A model generated the notes under the pieces. It had not been told where the DNA came from and did not search any database. It saw nothing but the letters and a program-made list of their open reading frames with translations. From positions 7,482,747 through 7,546,746 of the forward strand of contig NW_004454210.1 in the NCBI RefSeq assembly GCF_000283155.1: a DNA stretch of 64,000 nucleotides, written 5' to 3'. The translations under genes were made by a program, and so were the position numbers. Shown here piece by piece: positions 54,590 to 64,000 of this stretch (its first letter is position 1; every line of letters starts with the position of its first letter). Source of the stretch: Ceratotherium simum simum (lineage: Eukaryota > Chordata > Mammalia > Perissodactyla > Rhinocerotidae).

Positions 54590-54995
54590 ATGAAAAGGTG
54601 AGATTTGAGCATGATTTGGAGAAGTAGAGAGCATTAGTCTTGAAAATATCTATAGAAAGAGTTTCCGGGGGACAGGGAACAGCCAGTGCAAAGGTCCTGC
54701 CCAGCATTTTGGAAGAGCAGCTGGATTAGAGTGAGCGAGGTAGATTATTGTGGGAGACGAGGGCAGAGAGGAAACAGGGCCAGTCATGAGGGAGCCATAA
54801 GCCATGATGAAGACTTCAGTTTTTACTCCGTGTGAGATGGGGACCCAAACAGGGTTTTGAGCAAAGGAGTGACATCTGACTTTCATTTTTAAGGATCACT
54901 CCAGCTCCTGTATTCAAAGTAGCCTGTCGGTGAGCAAGGGTAGAAGCAGGGAGACAAGTGAGGAAGCTGTTCAGTATCCAGGTGAGAGATAATGC
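54590..54995 (-). mobile_element. L2 LINE, antisense
   Basis: AGCCAGTGCAAAGGTCCTGCCC, GGGAGACGAGGGCAGAGAGG, GGCCAGTCATGAGGGAGCC, TTGAGCAAAGGAGTGACATC and TTTTTAAGGATCACTCCAGCTCC are the antisense L2 phrases in order. Confidence 0.88.
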
Positions 54996-56685
54996 ATCTC
55001 TCAGCTTGTTGGTCTTACTCTCTCAGACCAGCTTTCTCCTGATAAAGAAACAATGTCTGCTGGCGGCTTCAAGGCTCACATCCTCATAGCTATGACCAGA
55101 GGACACAGGCCTCCTTCCCTTTAATTCTCCTTAATTCCCCTAAAAATAAATGAGTAAAGCCCAGAGAAAGGCATGCCCCCACTTTACATTCCACTTGCCA
55201 TCCTACCACAGGCCTAGCACACAGTTGGCACTCACTGAATGCATTTTGGAACATAAATAAGTAGCACGTAAACACATAGACCTGCTCCCTGATTGATTTT
55301 GCGGGATGTGCCATGTTGCACCATTTGCATCCTCATGCCTTTTCTACTTTAGGACTAATGGTCATATGTGCAAAGCGACCAGATGAATTTCATAGGGATG
55401 GCCAATGGCTACGAGAAGCATATAGTCATACCCAGAGAACTGAACACCAGGCCTCATTAACATCACCCTCTCATTGAGTTGTTCTTTCCTAGACAATGAG
55501 AAAAAATATACAGTTTGAATCTTAGGCAACATATTTTGAATCACAAGCAATGTTATGATACCAGTGAAAGTAGGAGGCCACTTTCAAATATTTTATCAGC
55601 ATTTTTTATTGTGCAGAATCATCAAGTAAAGCATAAAAGAGAACAAGAAGGACATGGAGAAATGCGGAGCATTTAAATCAGACCCTGAAACCCACAGTCC
55701 AAGAATCTGACCTGTAGAAATGCATTGTTTGGCCTGCACAGTAGTGACCTACTCATTGATTTTAATTTTTTAAATTAGTGGATGATATGTAAAAATCAGG
55801 ATTCTTCATATGAATTCAGATCTCCAGTTTCTCGCTAAAATGTTACGCTATGTAGCAATGTTGAGCCACAGTCCCCTTGAGGCCCTGATCAGCTGGATTT
55901 CTTTTAGCAAGAGCTCCATCACTCCCAACACGTGCTCTGCTTCTAAAATTTACAATACCTCCCTAGTCCCCATTAAAAAAATTGAACTTGCAATCTCTAA
56001 TTTAAGTATATGTTCTGAGATACCATACAAAACAAAATCCAGAGTAGTGTTCTAGAATTAACATGGTAAAAGAAATCTCAAACCACGGAAATGCAAAACT
56101 TTTGAGTAAGAATAGAGAAGTTTTAAATTGGGCATATTTATATTAGAGAACAAGGATGAAAAAGGCTAATGTGTGAATTTTGGCACATCTATCATAAGTG
56201 GGACCTTTAGCCATGCCCAATCACAGAGATAAATTTAGAGTCATTCAAAGTCACGCGGATTATTAGTTCCTACATAAGAAAAGCAAGATTAATAAACTTG
56301 CCTAAGTGGAAATCAGTTCTTTGGCCTATGTCTGCTATTCTAAATCATAATTGCAAAATTCCTAGCATGGATACATCATAACCAGGAACTAAAGTGGACT
56401 CAACCTATGAACCAAAAATTGGAAAGTATCACACTAATTTGTGAATTATTTTTTTCTAAATTGTAGACTCAGCCAAAAAGGTTTCTATGAAAACCAATAA
56501 AATTCTATTGAACTAATATGAACTATAACTGAACCAACGTTTTCTAAAACAATTGAACCAGAACATTAGACTATTATCTTAACGAAACCAGTATTTTTTC
56601 TGTTTGCATCTCTTCTGATAAGTATCTCTAAAAGCCTTCATATTTTTGTTCTGGTTATTGTGCATATCAAAACTACAGAAATATA
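54996..56685. other. No gene recognised
   Basis: About 1.7 kb of AT-rich unique DNA. 55,195-55,250 (CACAGGCCTAGCACACAGTTGGCACTCACTGAATGC) is a likely small L2 3' fragment, sense. Confidence 0.5.
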
Positions 56686-56689
56686 TTTC

Positions 56690-57165
56690 AATCAATTATT
56701 AATTCTTTTCAATTCTGGCAGACACTGCTACGTGCCTACCAAATACCCATTCCATCCCATTTCTTTAACAAAACCCAAATTTATTCCAGGAGACAATGTA
56801 TCCAACTTCCTTTTCCTTACCTCTCTTGGAACTAAGTGTGGCCACATGTCTTAGTTTCAAACTACAAGATTTAAGCAGAAGTTGGGTGGAACTTCCAGGA
56901 AATCTTTTTGCCATGGACCATTCTATATTCTTCCATTCTGGAATTCAAGTATATGACGAGAGCTCCAGCACCATAAGACAAATTTAAAGATGGAAGCTAT
57001 GAACTAAGGATGACAAAACAGAAGTCAGGAGATGGAGATATTGCTGACATTATAAAGGTCCATCCCAGCTCCAGACTTCTTTCATGTAAGAGCTAAATAA
57101 ACCTTTATTGTGAATGAGCCATTGTCTTGAGGATTTTCTGTTATATGTAGCTAAAGCTTATCCTA
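56690..57165 (+). mobile_element. LTR- or LINE-like interspersed repeat, not assigned
   Basis: CCTCTCTTGGAACTAAGTGTGGCCACATG, GTGGAACTTCCAGGAAATC, and the closing GAGCTAAATAAACCTTTATTG, GGATTTTCTGTTATATGTAGCTAAAGC resemble the end of a dispersed repeat with a polyadenylation signal. Confidence 0.5.
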
Positions 57166-57204
57166 ACTTATAAAGTACATTTACATTATAGAAAACATCT
57201 CGGT

Positions 57205-57305
57205 ACATCTTTTTATTCTACAAATATTCATTGAATACCTCCTATGCATCAAGCATTGCATTAAAGATACTGACGTATTTCCGGCTCTCATGGAACACAG
57301 AAGAA
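57205..57305 (-). mobile_element. L2 3' end, antisense
   Basis: ACAAATATTCATTGAATACCTCCTATGCATCAAGCATTGC and CGGCTCTCATGGAACACAG correspond to the antisense L2 3' phrase. Confidence 0.7.
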
Positions 57306-57309
57306 AGAA

Positions 57310-57480
57310 AACTTGGCTAGGCAACTAAATCCCAGACTCAGCCCTACTGTTAGCTAATAAAATCTTTGAACTTGGAGAAGTCACTTCACTTCTCTAAGCC
57401 CCAGTTTCTTCATATGTAATATGATGAGGTTTGACCAAATTTTTCTAAGGTCATTTCCAGCTCTCCCACTGCATGATTCA
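57310..57480 (+). mobile_element. MIR SINE, sense
   Basis: CCCTACTGTTAGCTAATAAAATC, GAGAAGTCACTTCACTTCTCTAAGCCCCAGTTTC, and the end phrase TTTTCTAAGGTCATTTCCAGCTCT fit a MIR with its tail. Confidence 0.75.
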
Positions 57481-58425
57481 GTTGGTTTCCATAGAAAGCC
57501 AATCACTTTCTCACTACTCATAGAGACCCATCCCACCCTCAGTCCCTGGAGGCCAGGGAATATGACCCTAATTGATCTTCTCCAACCACAGTTGATAAGA
57601 CCAAAGCCAGACAATCAGATTCTCCCTTCTGGGAATCTGAAATTGGAATACTGTGACACTGAGTCAGTTATGCGGCGCTGGACGCTTGAACTGAAAAGTT
57701 ATGTGGAACGGGCGTCAGAGTGGGTGCCACAGCAAACCAAAGTCATGTGTGAGCCAATGTTTGGGGAGCAGAGACACATGAGGAAGCAGGGAAAGTTGCC
57801 TGCATAATGGAGCAGGAATACACAAAGGAGGAACAGACATGAAAATCCAAATGTATCAAACTGGCAGCCCCACAAGGCAGATCTAGTCCTTAGTTGGATT
57901 TTCATTTGGCCCACAACATTATTTTAAATTTGGATTAGCTGTCAAGATTTTTAAAAGAGGAAATTTTGCATAAAATTCTGAATTTCCAGCTTCTCTTAAT
58001 TAGTGGAAGGTCTGACAACCCTAGGCCTTCTTTCTTGCATGGCCACAAGAGACTGAAACAGAGTTGTCTAAACAAGGTGAGTTACGTCAGCGCCCACCCC
58101 TCCTCCTTATCTTGCACCAGCGCTCTGCATTCATTTCCTCTCTGTAGGTATCTGAGTTTGAGGCCCAGTTCCGGGCAATGTAGCCTTATGAGAAAATGGC
58201 CAGCTCAGTTATGATTGTCCAATTCAATGTCCTCTGTGTAGTCCCAGCTCTGCTTTAATAACTCTCCTAGAATAGGTATTAGATTCCAGAGCCAGCGGTG
58301 AGGAAAGCCAAGAAACAACACAATGACAACTTAGCTCCCCCAAAAGGCTCAGGAATTGTCAGAACCAGGTTCTTCTGGAAGTGGAAGGTTAAGGTAGGAC
58401 TAACAGGAGCATTGGTTGAAAACCA
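57481..58425. other. No gene recognised
   Basis: The 128-codon frame at 57,421-57,807 starts in the MIR and runs through unique DNA. It has no recognisable domain and I reject it. 57,850-57,960 may be a small hAT piece. Confidence 0.45.
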
Positions 58426-58429
58426 GATT

Positions 58430-58760
58430 AAAGCAGCTCAAGGAGACTTCCACTTTGGCCAAGATGGAACAGCAGTGACCAGATTTACCCTCCCACCAGA
58501 AACAATTAATAAAACGGACAAAATATACGAAACAATTGTTTTCAAGACATTGGATGTTAGGCAATGAAGTACAATCTTATTGGTCCAAGAAGAAAGACAA
58601 ACATTCTGACATTAGGGTTTCCCTAAAGAAACAGCATAGCCAGATAACCCTACAGTGAAGCCCACAGTCAACAAGCCCCACCTGTGAGACCAGAGCTTCC
58701 GACTGGCTTTTTAATATCCCACTCTTAAACGTGAGCAGACAACTAAAATTAGAATTTAAC
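58430..58760 (+). mobile_element. L1 5' UTR/ORF1-side fragment, sense
   Basis: TTTGGCCAAGATGGAACAGCAG, AATTAATAAAACGGACAAAATATACGAAAC and TTGGATGTTAGGCAATGAAG resemble the mammalian L1 5' region that precedes ORF1. Confidence 0.5.
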
Positions 58761-58929
58761 TATTCTGAGAACATGAAGGGATAGAAAGGGTGCTTGAACA
58801 GGGGGCTGGGGAGCATTATCAGAGAGAGAGAGAAATTATCATATTCTTCAGGGATAAGTCATTAGAAAATGTCCAAAACTCAAATTGCCCAAGAAGTAGC
58901 AATTTAAGCCCAGTATTAAGATAAGCAAA

Positions 58930-59105
58930 GATAAATATTAAAAGAAACAGCTGAAAAAATTGGAAATGGTTGCCTATTAGGAAGGGAAAATGGGGAGGGA
59001 TGAGGGAATTGCTGTAGTAACAAGTCTAGGAGAATAATGTGACTCTTTAAATTACGTGCCCATGTAACTTCTATAAAAATTAGGGGGGGAAAGGGAAAGA
59101 AAATC
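58930..59105 (+). mobile_element. L1 3' end, sense
   Basis: AAATGGTTGCCTATTAGGAAGGG, GATGAGGGAATTGCTG, TGACTCTTTAAATTACGTGCCCATG and the A-rich end follow an L1 3' UTR. Confidence 0.55.
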
Positions 59106-59299
59106 AATTAGAGATGAATAAAGCTCTTGAAAAGTCAATAGATAGGATGACCACACGTCTCTGTTTGCCAGAGACATTCCCGGTTTTCATCTATTAATAG
59201 TGCTCTCTCTCACTTTCCAAATATCTCAGTTTGGCTAACTTCATAACGGATGTGTCAGGCTGACGCCTCCTGAACCCAATGATCAACCTTAACATTACA

Positions 59300-60178
59300 T
59301 TAACACGAGACATGGTGCCCTCCTCCTGTGATGCAACAGGAAGTGCACAGGACCGCCTATGAAATATCCTTGCCAAAAAAAATTAAAAGACAAGAAGTTG
59401 AATCTAATCAAGTCTCTTGGTCAGGGTTTCTCAAAATTCACAAATTCTTTTTCGTGTGTATAGGATGTTTAGCAGCATCCCTGGCCTCCGCCCACTAGCT
59501 GCTAATAGCATCATCCAGCTGTGACAACCAAAAATGTCTCCACACATTGTCAAATGTCCTGGGGTGGGGGGACCTCCCCCAGTTGGAAACTACTGCTCTA
59601 CATCTAAGTACCAATTTATAGGAAATGGGATGGAGAAATGTGTTAAACGACACCAGCAGGACACAACCAACCAAATTCAGAATGTGGGAAATTCTAAAGG
59701 ACATATGACCCGGTTTTTACAACAAACACACGGCCCGGGGGGACGTATGCAAGGAGGGACTATTATGGTTTAAAACCCCTTTTGAAAAAAATCAACAAAT
59801 GCAAAGTGTGGACTGTGTTTGGATCCTGATTTAAACAAACCACAAAAAGACATTTTGACACAATCGGGGAAAATTAAGGACGGGCTAGGTACTATGACAT
59901 GAAGAAATAACGTTAATTTTGTGAGTGTGATAATGGCACTGTGGTTACATTGTTTTTTAAAGCTTTCTGTTAGAGACACATATTGCTGTATTAATCGCTA
60001 AAACGGTATGAAGCCTGTGTGGTTGCACAGGGGGAAGTGAAGACTAGATAAAACAAAAATGTCAGAACAAGGATGATTATTGAAATGGAGTAATGAGTAC
60101 ATGGGTATTCATCATACTCGTCTCTCTACTTTGGGTATGTTTGAAATTTTCCATGATAAATACTTAAATGAAAGAAAT
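59300..60178 (+). mobile_element. Old L1 3' part, sense, with a MER5A inside
   Basis: CTGTGATGCAACAGGAAGTGCACAGG leads to the MER5A; after it CTAAGTACCAATTTATAGG, TGTTTGGATCCTGATTTAAAC, AATGGCACTGTGGTTACATTG, and CTCTCTACTTTGGGTATGTTTGAAATTTTCCATGAT close the L1. The left 120 bp match 4,010-4,102. Confidence 0.85.
59422..59595 (-). mobile_element. MER5A (hAT-Charlie), antisense
   Basis: CAGGGTTTCTCAAAATTCAC, AGGATGTTTAGCAGCATCCC, GACAACCAAAAATGTCTCC and AGTTGGAAACTACTG give a shortened MER5A. Left 8-mer CTCTTGGT and right 8-mer CTCTACAT are the decayed target duplication. Confidence 0.93.
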
Positions 60179-60179
60179 A

Positions 60180-60395
60180 AAATCCAAGAAATTAAGAAAG
60201 CATGGCTTGCTGGGAAGCACAAGGATAGGGAGTCCACAGTTCAAGGTTATATTCCTGGTTCCTCCACTAACCAGTCGGGTCATTTTAAGCAGGGAAGTCA
60301 CTTCCCTGGGCTATAGAATAAGGGCCTTGAGTTAACGGATTTCCATGATCCCTTCCTGTTGAGGTTTTCAATGATTCCATGACAATACTTGAAAA
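60180..60395 (+). mobile_element. MIR SINE, sense, diverged
   Basis: GGAGTCCACAGTTCAAGGTTATATTCCTGG, GCAGGGAAGTCACTTCCCTGGGC, and GATCCCTTCCTGTTGAGG...ATGATTCCATGACA fit a MIR with its tail. Confidence 0.6.
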
Positions 60396-60780
60396 AGTGA
60401 GTTGAATAGCAGCTCCGAAGACCCAGCAGTTTCAAAACCCTGAATTTGTGGTGGAGACACTGGTGGTGAGTTCTGGCCCAAGGTTCCCCGATTCCCTTCT
60501 CGTCCCCTCGACTAGTTTACAAGTAGCCAGATCAACTGCAGTGGAACATTCTGAATTAGAAAGCGCCTGCTGGATGGGGCTTGCGTCAAACCCCTCCTTA
60601 AGCGGCTGTGGCTGCAGTTTGAGTAACTTGTCAGGAAAGTGTGAATTACAAGTCACTATTACAAGAGTGTCTATTTTCAGCCTTTCCAAAAAACAGTGAG
60701 AAAGAGAGGAGCATGCATAATAAAGCAGCCGGGCATCTGAGGCAAAAGTTTGCTTTTCCTTATCTGCTCCCTCCCACCTA
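60396..60780. other. Unique DNA next to the CpG-rich region
   Basis: No repeat seen. An 83-codon plus-strand and an 85-codon minus-strand frame overlap almost fully, so neither can be trusted. A GATA-type TTATCT and a TGCATAATAAAG sequence lie at 60,705-60,765. Confidence 0.45.
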
Positions 60781-61200
60781 AGCGTTTAACTACTGGTATC
60801 TTTTCCCTGCGAACCTGAACGCAGCCCCCTGTAGGTTTGGGGAGGAAGAGCGAACAGGAAGAGGGCAAGAGGAGAGGGACGGAGGAAGGGGGTACCTACC
60901 ACTCCTCGTCGGGGTGCAGCGCTCAGAGCGGCAAAGAACAGCAGCAGTCCTGTTCTCCCGTCCCGCTGCCGAGCCTGCTGCCATGCAATGATTAACGCAG
61001 GACTCGTTGCCCAACGCCCCAAAGCAAACCCTTTTTAGAGAGAGTTCCCTGAACCGCCCAGGAAAACAGCGTCCCAGAGATCTCTGCCCTTGCTTTGAAG
61101 AATACAGAAAACTCGCTTTGCCTCCATCTGCGGAGCATCGCCCACGGCGAAGGGAAGGGGAACTCACACCCCTTCCCTCCCCTGCACCCCCGTCCCGGGC
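60781..61200. promoter_or_regulatory. CpG-rich region, candidate promoter or first exon
   Basis: By hand I count 24 CpGs in 420 bp of GC-rich unique DNA, roughly 0.7 of the number expected from base composition. This meets the usual CpG-island rule marginally. CpG-poor DNA surrounds it. On the minus strand, an AAGCCAATAAG CCAAT box lies about 50 bp upstream (61,244-61,254). Next come GGGACGGGGGTG, a CTAAAAAGGG CArG-like site at 61,029-61,038 and GGGGCGTTGGGC; a GGTAGGTAC donor-like sequence follows at about 60,890-60,900. Direction and transcript are inferred, not shown. It could equally be a distal regulatory element. Confidence 0.45.
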
Positions 61201-61623
61201 CCCAACTTAAACCTCAGCTTCTCTCCCTGGGCCTCTCACCCATAGCTTATTGGCTTTCTAACAGTCTTCCGCCTGCAGGGTGACCTTCCGCAAACGCAAA
61301 CCTGCCCACGCCACGGAGTCTCCTTTTTAAGATTTTTTTCACAAGCCCCCATCGCTGGGGGGATAAAAATCCAGGGTATAGGATCTCCAGTAGAGGCGAT
61401 GAGTGCTAGTGATTTCTAAGCATCCTGAGAAATCGCAGGAGCTACATGACTCCCCGGATAAACCTAGAAGTAGGTTCTTTGTAATATTCATACTCCAGGC
61501 CTAGGGGTGGAACAAAGGAATCGGCTGAGACGCTGGTGCTCTTGGCTTTGGGCCTGGACTCCCCGGCCTCTCCCACCCTGCGCCTCTCCAGTCTCCCTAG
61601 AACCTCTTTCGTTACCAGATGGC
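61201..61623. other. Upstream side of the CpG-rich region
   Basis: The density of CpGs is lower but stays above background to about 61,640 (14 more by hand count in 420 bp). It includes GGATAAAAATCC near 61,361, which is TATA-like on the plus strand. No exon could be established. Confidence 0.4.
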
Positions 61624-61625
61624 AG

Positions 61626-61645
61626 CACCGCCCCCTGGCCACGCC
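61626..61645 (-). promoter_or_regulatory. CTCF-like site
   Basis: The minus strand reads CCAGGGGGCGGTG, an exact match to the ten-base core CCAGGGGGCG of the CTCF motif. The flank on the 5' side of the core matches poorly. Its position at the edge of the CpG-rich region fits a boundary site, but this is a motif match only. Confidence 0.45.
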
Positions 61646-61985
61646 CTCCACAGAGAGTGCTGTGGGAAGGGCAGCCCCAGATAGTGGGTCTCCAGCCTGA
61701 AGGGGTGCAGGGGATGGAGGCCCCAGGAGGGCTAGATGCTACATTCCAAAAGTCTCGTCCACCTGAGTCATGATCAAAGCCGCTCAGCAGGCAGCCTGGA
61801 GGCGGAGGCTAACAAAGAGGCTGACAGGTCCAGAGAGCCTCAGGGAGCCAGCAAAAGGTGGACCAGGTCAGTTCTGGAGATGGAGTCCAAGTGTCTGAGG
61901 TAGCTTTACCAAAAACATGTGTAATTATACAAGTAGCTCAGGAATAAATTCTCCTGAGAAAATATCTAAAACTATTTCAGATTAA
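61646..61985. other. No gene recognised
   Basis: Unique DNA trailing from the CpG-rich region; CpGs thin out quickly. Confidence 0.45.
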
Positions 61986-61989
61986 GCTA

Positions 61990-62470
61990 CTATATTGGTT
62001 AGGATGTACTTAATTGTAACAATGCCTGGCTAACAGTGGTTTAAGCAATAAAGGCATTTAAACATCTCAGGTAACAAGAAGTTAAGGAGAATGGTATCTG
62101 TTTCAGAACAGCAAGAAGATATCAGGATGCTGGACTGATGTCTCTACAGTTCTCCTGGCATTTCCCTCATGGTCTTAAGATAGTTGCCATAGCTCCAAGC
62201 ATCACATTTTCAGACAACATCACGCCAAAACAGAAAGGAAGGGGAGAGGCAGAACTCTTCCTCCACCATACTCTCTCTTTGTTATTAGAGCAAAAAAAAA
62301 CTTCCTAGAAGTCACCAGCAGACCAGGTCACATGCCTACCCCTAGACAAATGACAGGCAAAGAGGAGTGGTATAAGTATATTGGGCTTAGATCAATCATG
62401 ATTCAATGCCTGGACCTACCTTCCTTGAGCACAGTGCTGCCCTTTGATACCTGAACAAAATTTGGATTGT
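61990..62470 (+). mobile_element. Interspersed repeat, family not assigned
   Basis: TATATTGGTTAGGATGTACTTAATTG, ACAGTGGTTTAAGCAATAAAGG, GTTCTCCTGGCATTTCCCTC, AGTTGCCATAGCTCC and GACCAGGTCACATGCCTACCCC follow a widely dispersed placental repeat that I cannot name. Confidence 0.55.
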
Positions 62471-62602
62471 TAGCATGGAGGAACTGGTGGGGAGGGTGGG
62501 AAATGACTGCTATTAGGCAGCCAACAGTGTGTACCACAACTAAAGTCCTCTTTGTCACCTCCAATCATGAGCCTCCTCGCACCTCCCCAGTGCAAACTGC
62601 TA

Positions 62603-63089
62603 CAATAGTCCCCCCTTATTGGGGGGGATACATTTCAAGACCCCAGTGGATGCCTGAAACTGCGGATAGTACCAAACCCTATATATACCATGTTTTTTCC
62701 TATACGTACATACCTACGATAAAGTTTAATTTATAACTTAGGCACAGTAAGAGATTAACAACAATAGCTAATAATAAAGATGGCCTTGGGGCCATTAGTA
62801 AGTAAAATAAGGGTTACTTGAACACAAGCACTGTGATACCACCACAGTCATCTGATAACCGAGGCGGCTACTAAGTGACTAATGGGTGGGTAGTGTGTAC
62901 AGGGTGGATATGCTGGACAAAGGGATGATTCACGTCCTGGGTGGGAGGGAGCGGGATGGCATGAGATTTCATCACGCTACTCATGGATTGTTTTTTTCTG
63001 GAATTTTCCATTTAATATTGTCAGACCGTGGTTGACCTCGGGTAACCGAAACCGCGGAAAGCAAAACCACGGATAAGGAGGTGCTACTG
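62603..63089 (-). mobile_element. Tigger-type (TcMar) DNA transposon, non-autonomous, both ends present
   Basis: The 487-bp element is bounded by TA on both sides (62,601-62,602 and 63,090-63,091). Its left end is CAATAGTCCCCCCTTATT and its right end, read in reverse complement, CAGTAGCACCTCCTTATC, imperfect terminal inverted repeats. Inside, AAACCGCGGAAAGCAAAACC, GGTTGACCTCGGGTAACC and TTTCATCACGCTACTC are Tigger1/2 terminal-region phrases. No transposase remains. Confidence 0.93.
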
Positions 63090-63104
63090 TATTATCATTC
63101 CAGA

Positions 63105-63460
63105 CTTCATGTGCATATACACATACATGTGAGGAACACAGCATAATAGACCACAGACTTGGGGCATTTAATAGACTTCTGGTAGAGTTATGTGTGTGAG
63201 TATGTGTGCGTATGTGATAAACATGCCATCCTACTCTAAGCATCTTTCTGCAATTTGCTTCACCATTCAAGGATATGTCTCAGTGATCCATCCACACCCA
63301 TACTTATTGATCTCTTCTATCTTTGCAACTGCTGCATAGTGTTCCCTAGTGTGGACATATCACAGTTTATTTAGATACATCCCTATTGATAGCCTCTTGG
63401 TTATTTTTAGAGCAGCTTCTAAGCATTTCTGTGGACAAAGGCACTGGGTATTCTCCATGT
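63105..63460 (-). mobile_element. L1 fragment, antisense
   Basis: CATCTTTCTGCAATTTGCTTCACC, GGATATGTCTCAGTGATCC, GTGTGGACATATCACAGTTTATTTAG and CCCTATTGATAGCCTCTTGG follow the antisense L1 ORF2-end to 3' UTR order. A TG-rich stretch lies at 63,190-63,220. Confidence 0.75.
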
Positions 63461-63479
63461 GTACCTCCAGATCCAACTT

Positions 63480-63930
63480 TCTCTGCTCTGTGTTCAGATT
63501 GCTGACTGCTATAAACAGCATGAGCTGGCTGTCTTGCTCTCTGGCATCTGGTTGGGTGAAACCTATGTGAGTGGCAGGAAATCAGAGGGTGCAACAGGAG
63601 AAGTTGGGGTGTTTATTCCCTGGTTCACTTCCTGTCAAACTGCAGGTTGGCAGTGGCTGTGTTCCTCTACCAAAGGCCACAGCTCCTGTCAAGGGGCCTG
63701 CCCTACAGCGAAAGCTCTCAGGGCGTTCCAGTATCTGCTATTGTCCCCTTGCCCCTTCAGGCCCCCCAGGGTGGTAACATTTCTCCCTACTGACAGCCCT
63801 AAGGTACTTCACCATCCCGTGTTGGTTTTTCTGACTTGTTGTAAGTAGCCCCTTTATTAAGCCCTCTTTGACATCCCTCTCCAGATGCTGTTTCCTGCTC
63901 CATTCTGACTGATAGAGCTACTTACTTATT
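63480..63930 (+). mobile_element. LTR-like interspersed repeat, subfamily not assigned
   Basis: GGGTGTTTATTCCCTGGTTCAC, CCAAAGGCCACAGCTCCTGTC, CCTTCAGGCCCCCCAGGGTGGTAAC, CCATCCCGTGTTGGTTTTTC and GTAGCCCCTTTATTAAGCCC, ending TGACTGATAG, are in the order of a known dispersed repeat with a polyadenylation-like ATTAAG. Its 129-codon open frame is not a gene. Confidence 0.6.
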
Positions 63931-64000
63931 TAGAAGAGCAAGAACAATGAAGACCTGAACCTTTCAGTGCAAGGCTCCATTTGCCCCCGGTTTGCCGGTT
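63931..64000. other. Window edge, nothing recognised
   Basis: Seventy bases of unique sequence end the window. Nothing can be called. Confidence 0.4.

Noticed and set aside
57421..57807. 128-codon plus-strand frame as a possible exon
   Set aside because: Begins inside a MIR and shows no domain or splice signals that I can defend.
60786..61022. Minus-strand frame with a leucine-rich stretch like a signal peptide, in the CpG-rich region
   Set aside because: It has no ATG (the frame opens at TTG) and its later part crosses a donor-like site. The overlapping frame that has an ATG at about 60,983 lacks the hydrophobic stretch.
1..64000. CRISPR array, operon or phage-like system
   Set aside because: SINE, LINE and LTR content show a mammalian nuclear genome. 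No regularly spaced direct repeats with unique spacers were seen.

Overview
The window looks like 64 kb of nuclear DNA from an odd-toed ungulate (Perissodactyla), most likely a horse or close relative. The main evidence is a set of twelve tRNA-derived SINEs with the equine repetitive element (ERE) signature: a GGGGCCGGCCC-type head, a TTAAGTGCGCGCGCTCC-type A-box region, a GGTTCGGATCCC B box, and tails reading either GAGGAAGATTGGCA...TTAGCTCAGGG or CAACTAGAAGGATGTGCA plus poly(A). Older repeats shared by all placental mammals (MIR, L2, CR1/L3, L1, MER5A, MaLR LTRs, Tigger) fill in between. These family names come from memory of consensus sequences; no search was run.

No protein-coding gene, rRNA, functional tRNA or CRISPR array can be supported. 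All open reading frames are short, have no recognisable domain, and overlap repeats or GC-rich unique DNA. The window therefore reads as intergenic or intronic sequence. The one place that looks like a gene boundary is 60.8-61.7 kb, a CpG-rich unique stretch with CCAAT-, CArG- and CTCF-like motifs.

Layout: 0-9 kb has a TGGA microsatellite, a MIR, L1 and L2 fragments, a G-quadruplex-forming G tract, a composite L1/MER5A block, a complete MLT1-type LTR with its 5-bp target duplication, and two EREs. 9-14 kb is mostly unique. 14-20 kb is dense in repeats: one LTR nested inside another (both target duplications visible), an MLT1 LTR, two long L2-type LINE stretches, an L1 interrupted by an ERE, and another ERE. 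20-26 kb is largely unique with one MER5A. 26-38 kb holds L2 antisense blocks, an LTR, several L1 3' ends, hAT elements, four EREs (two back to back) and a CR1/L3 reverse-transcriptase fragment. 37.6-38.7 kb is a multi-layer nest (hAT remnant, L1-like piece, MER5A, ERE, CA repeat). 39-50 kb mixes MIR, L2 and EREs with unique DNA and two GGAA-type microsatellites. 50-51.5 kb is the 3' part of an L1, inside which a tandem 10-bp triplication spells an exact six-unit heat shock element. 52-60 kb has a third GGAA repeat, MIRs, L2 and L1 pieces and the second copy of the composite L1/MER5A block. 60-64 kb has the CpG-rich candidate promoter, a Tigger element with both terminal inverted repeats and TA duplications, an L1 piece and an LTR-like repeat.

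Nothing here amounts to a new multi-gene system. The observations most worth checking are the six-unit heat shock element at 50,969-50,998, the CpG-rich region near 61 kb, the shared L1/MER5A junction at 4.1 and 59.4 kb, and EREs with perfect long target duplications that could be recent or polymorphic.
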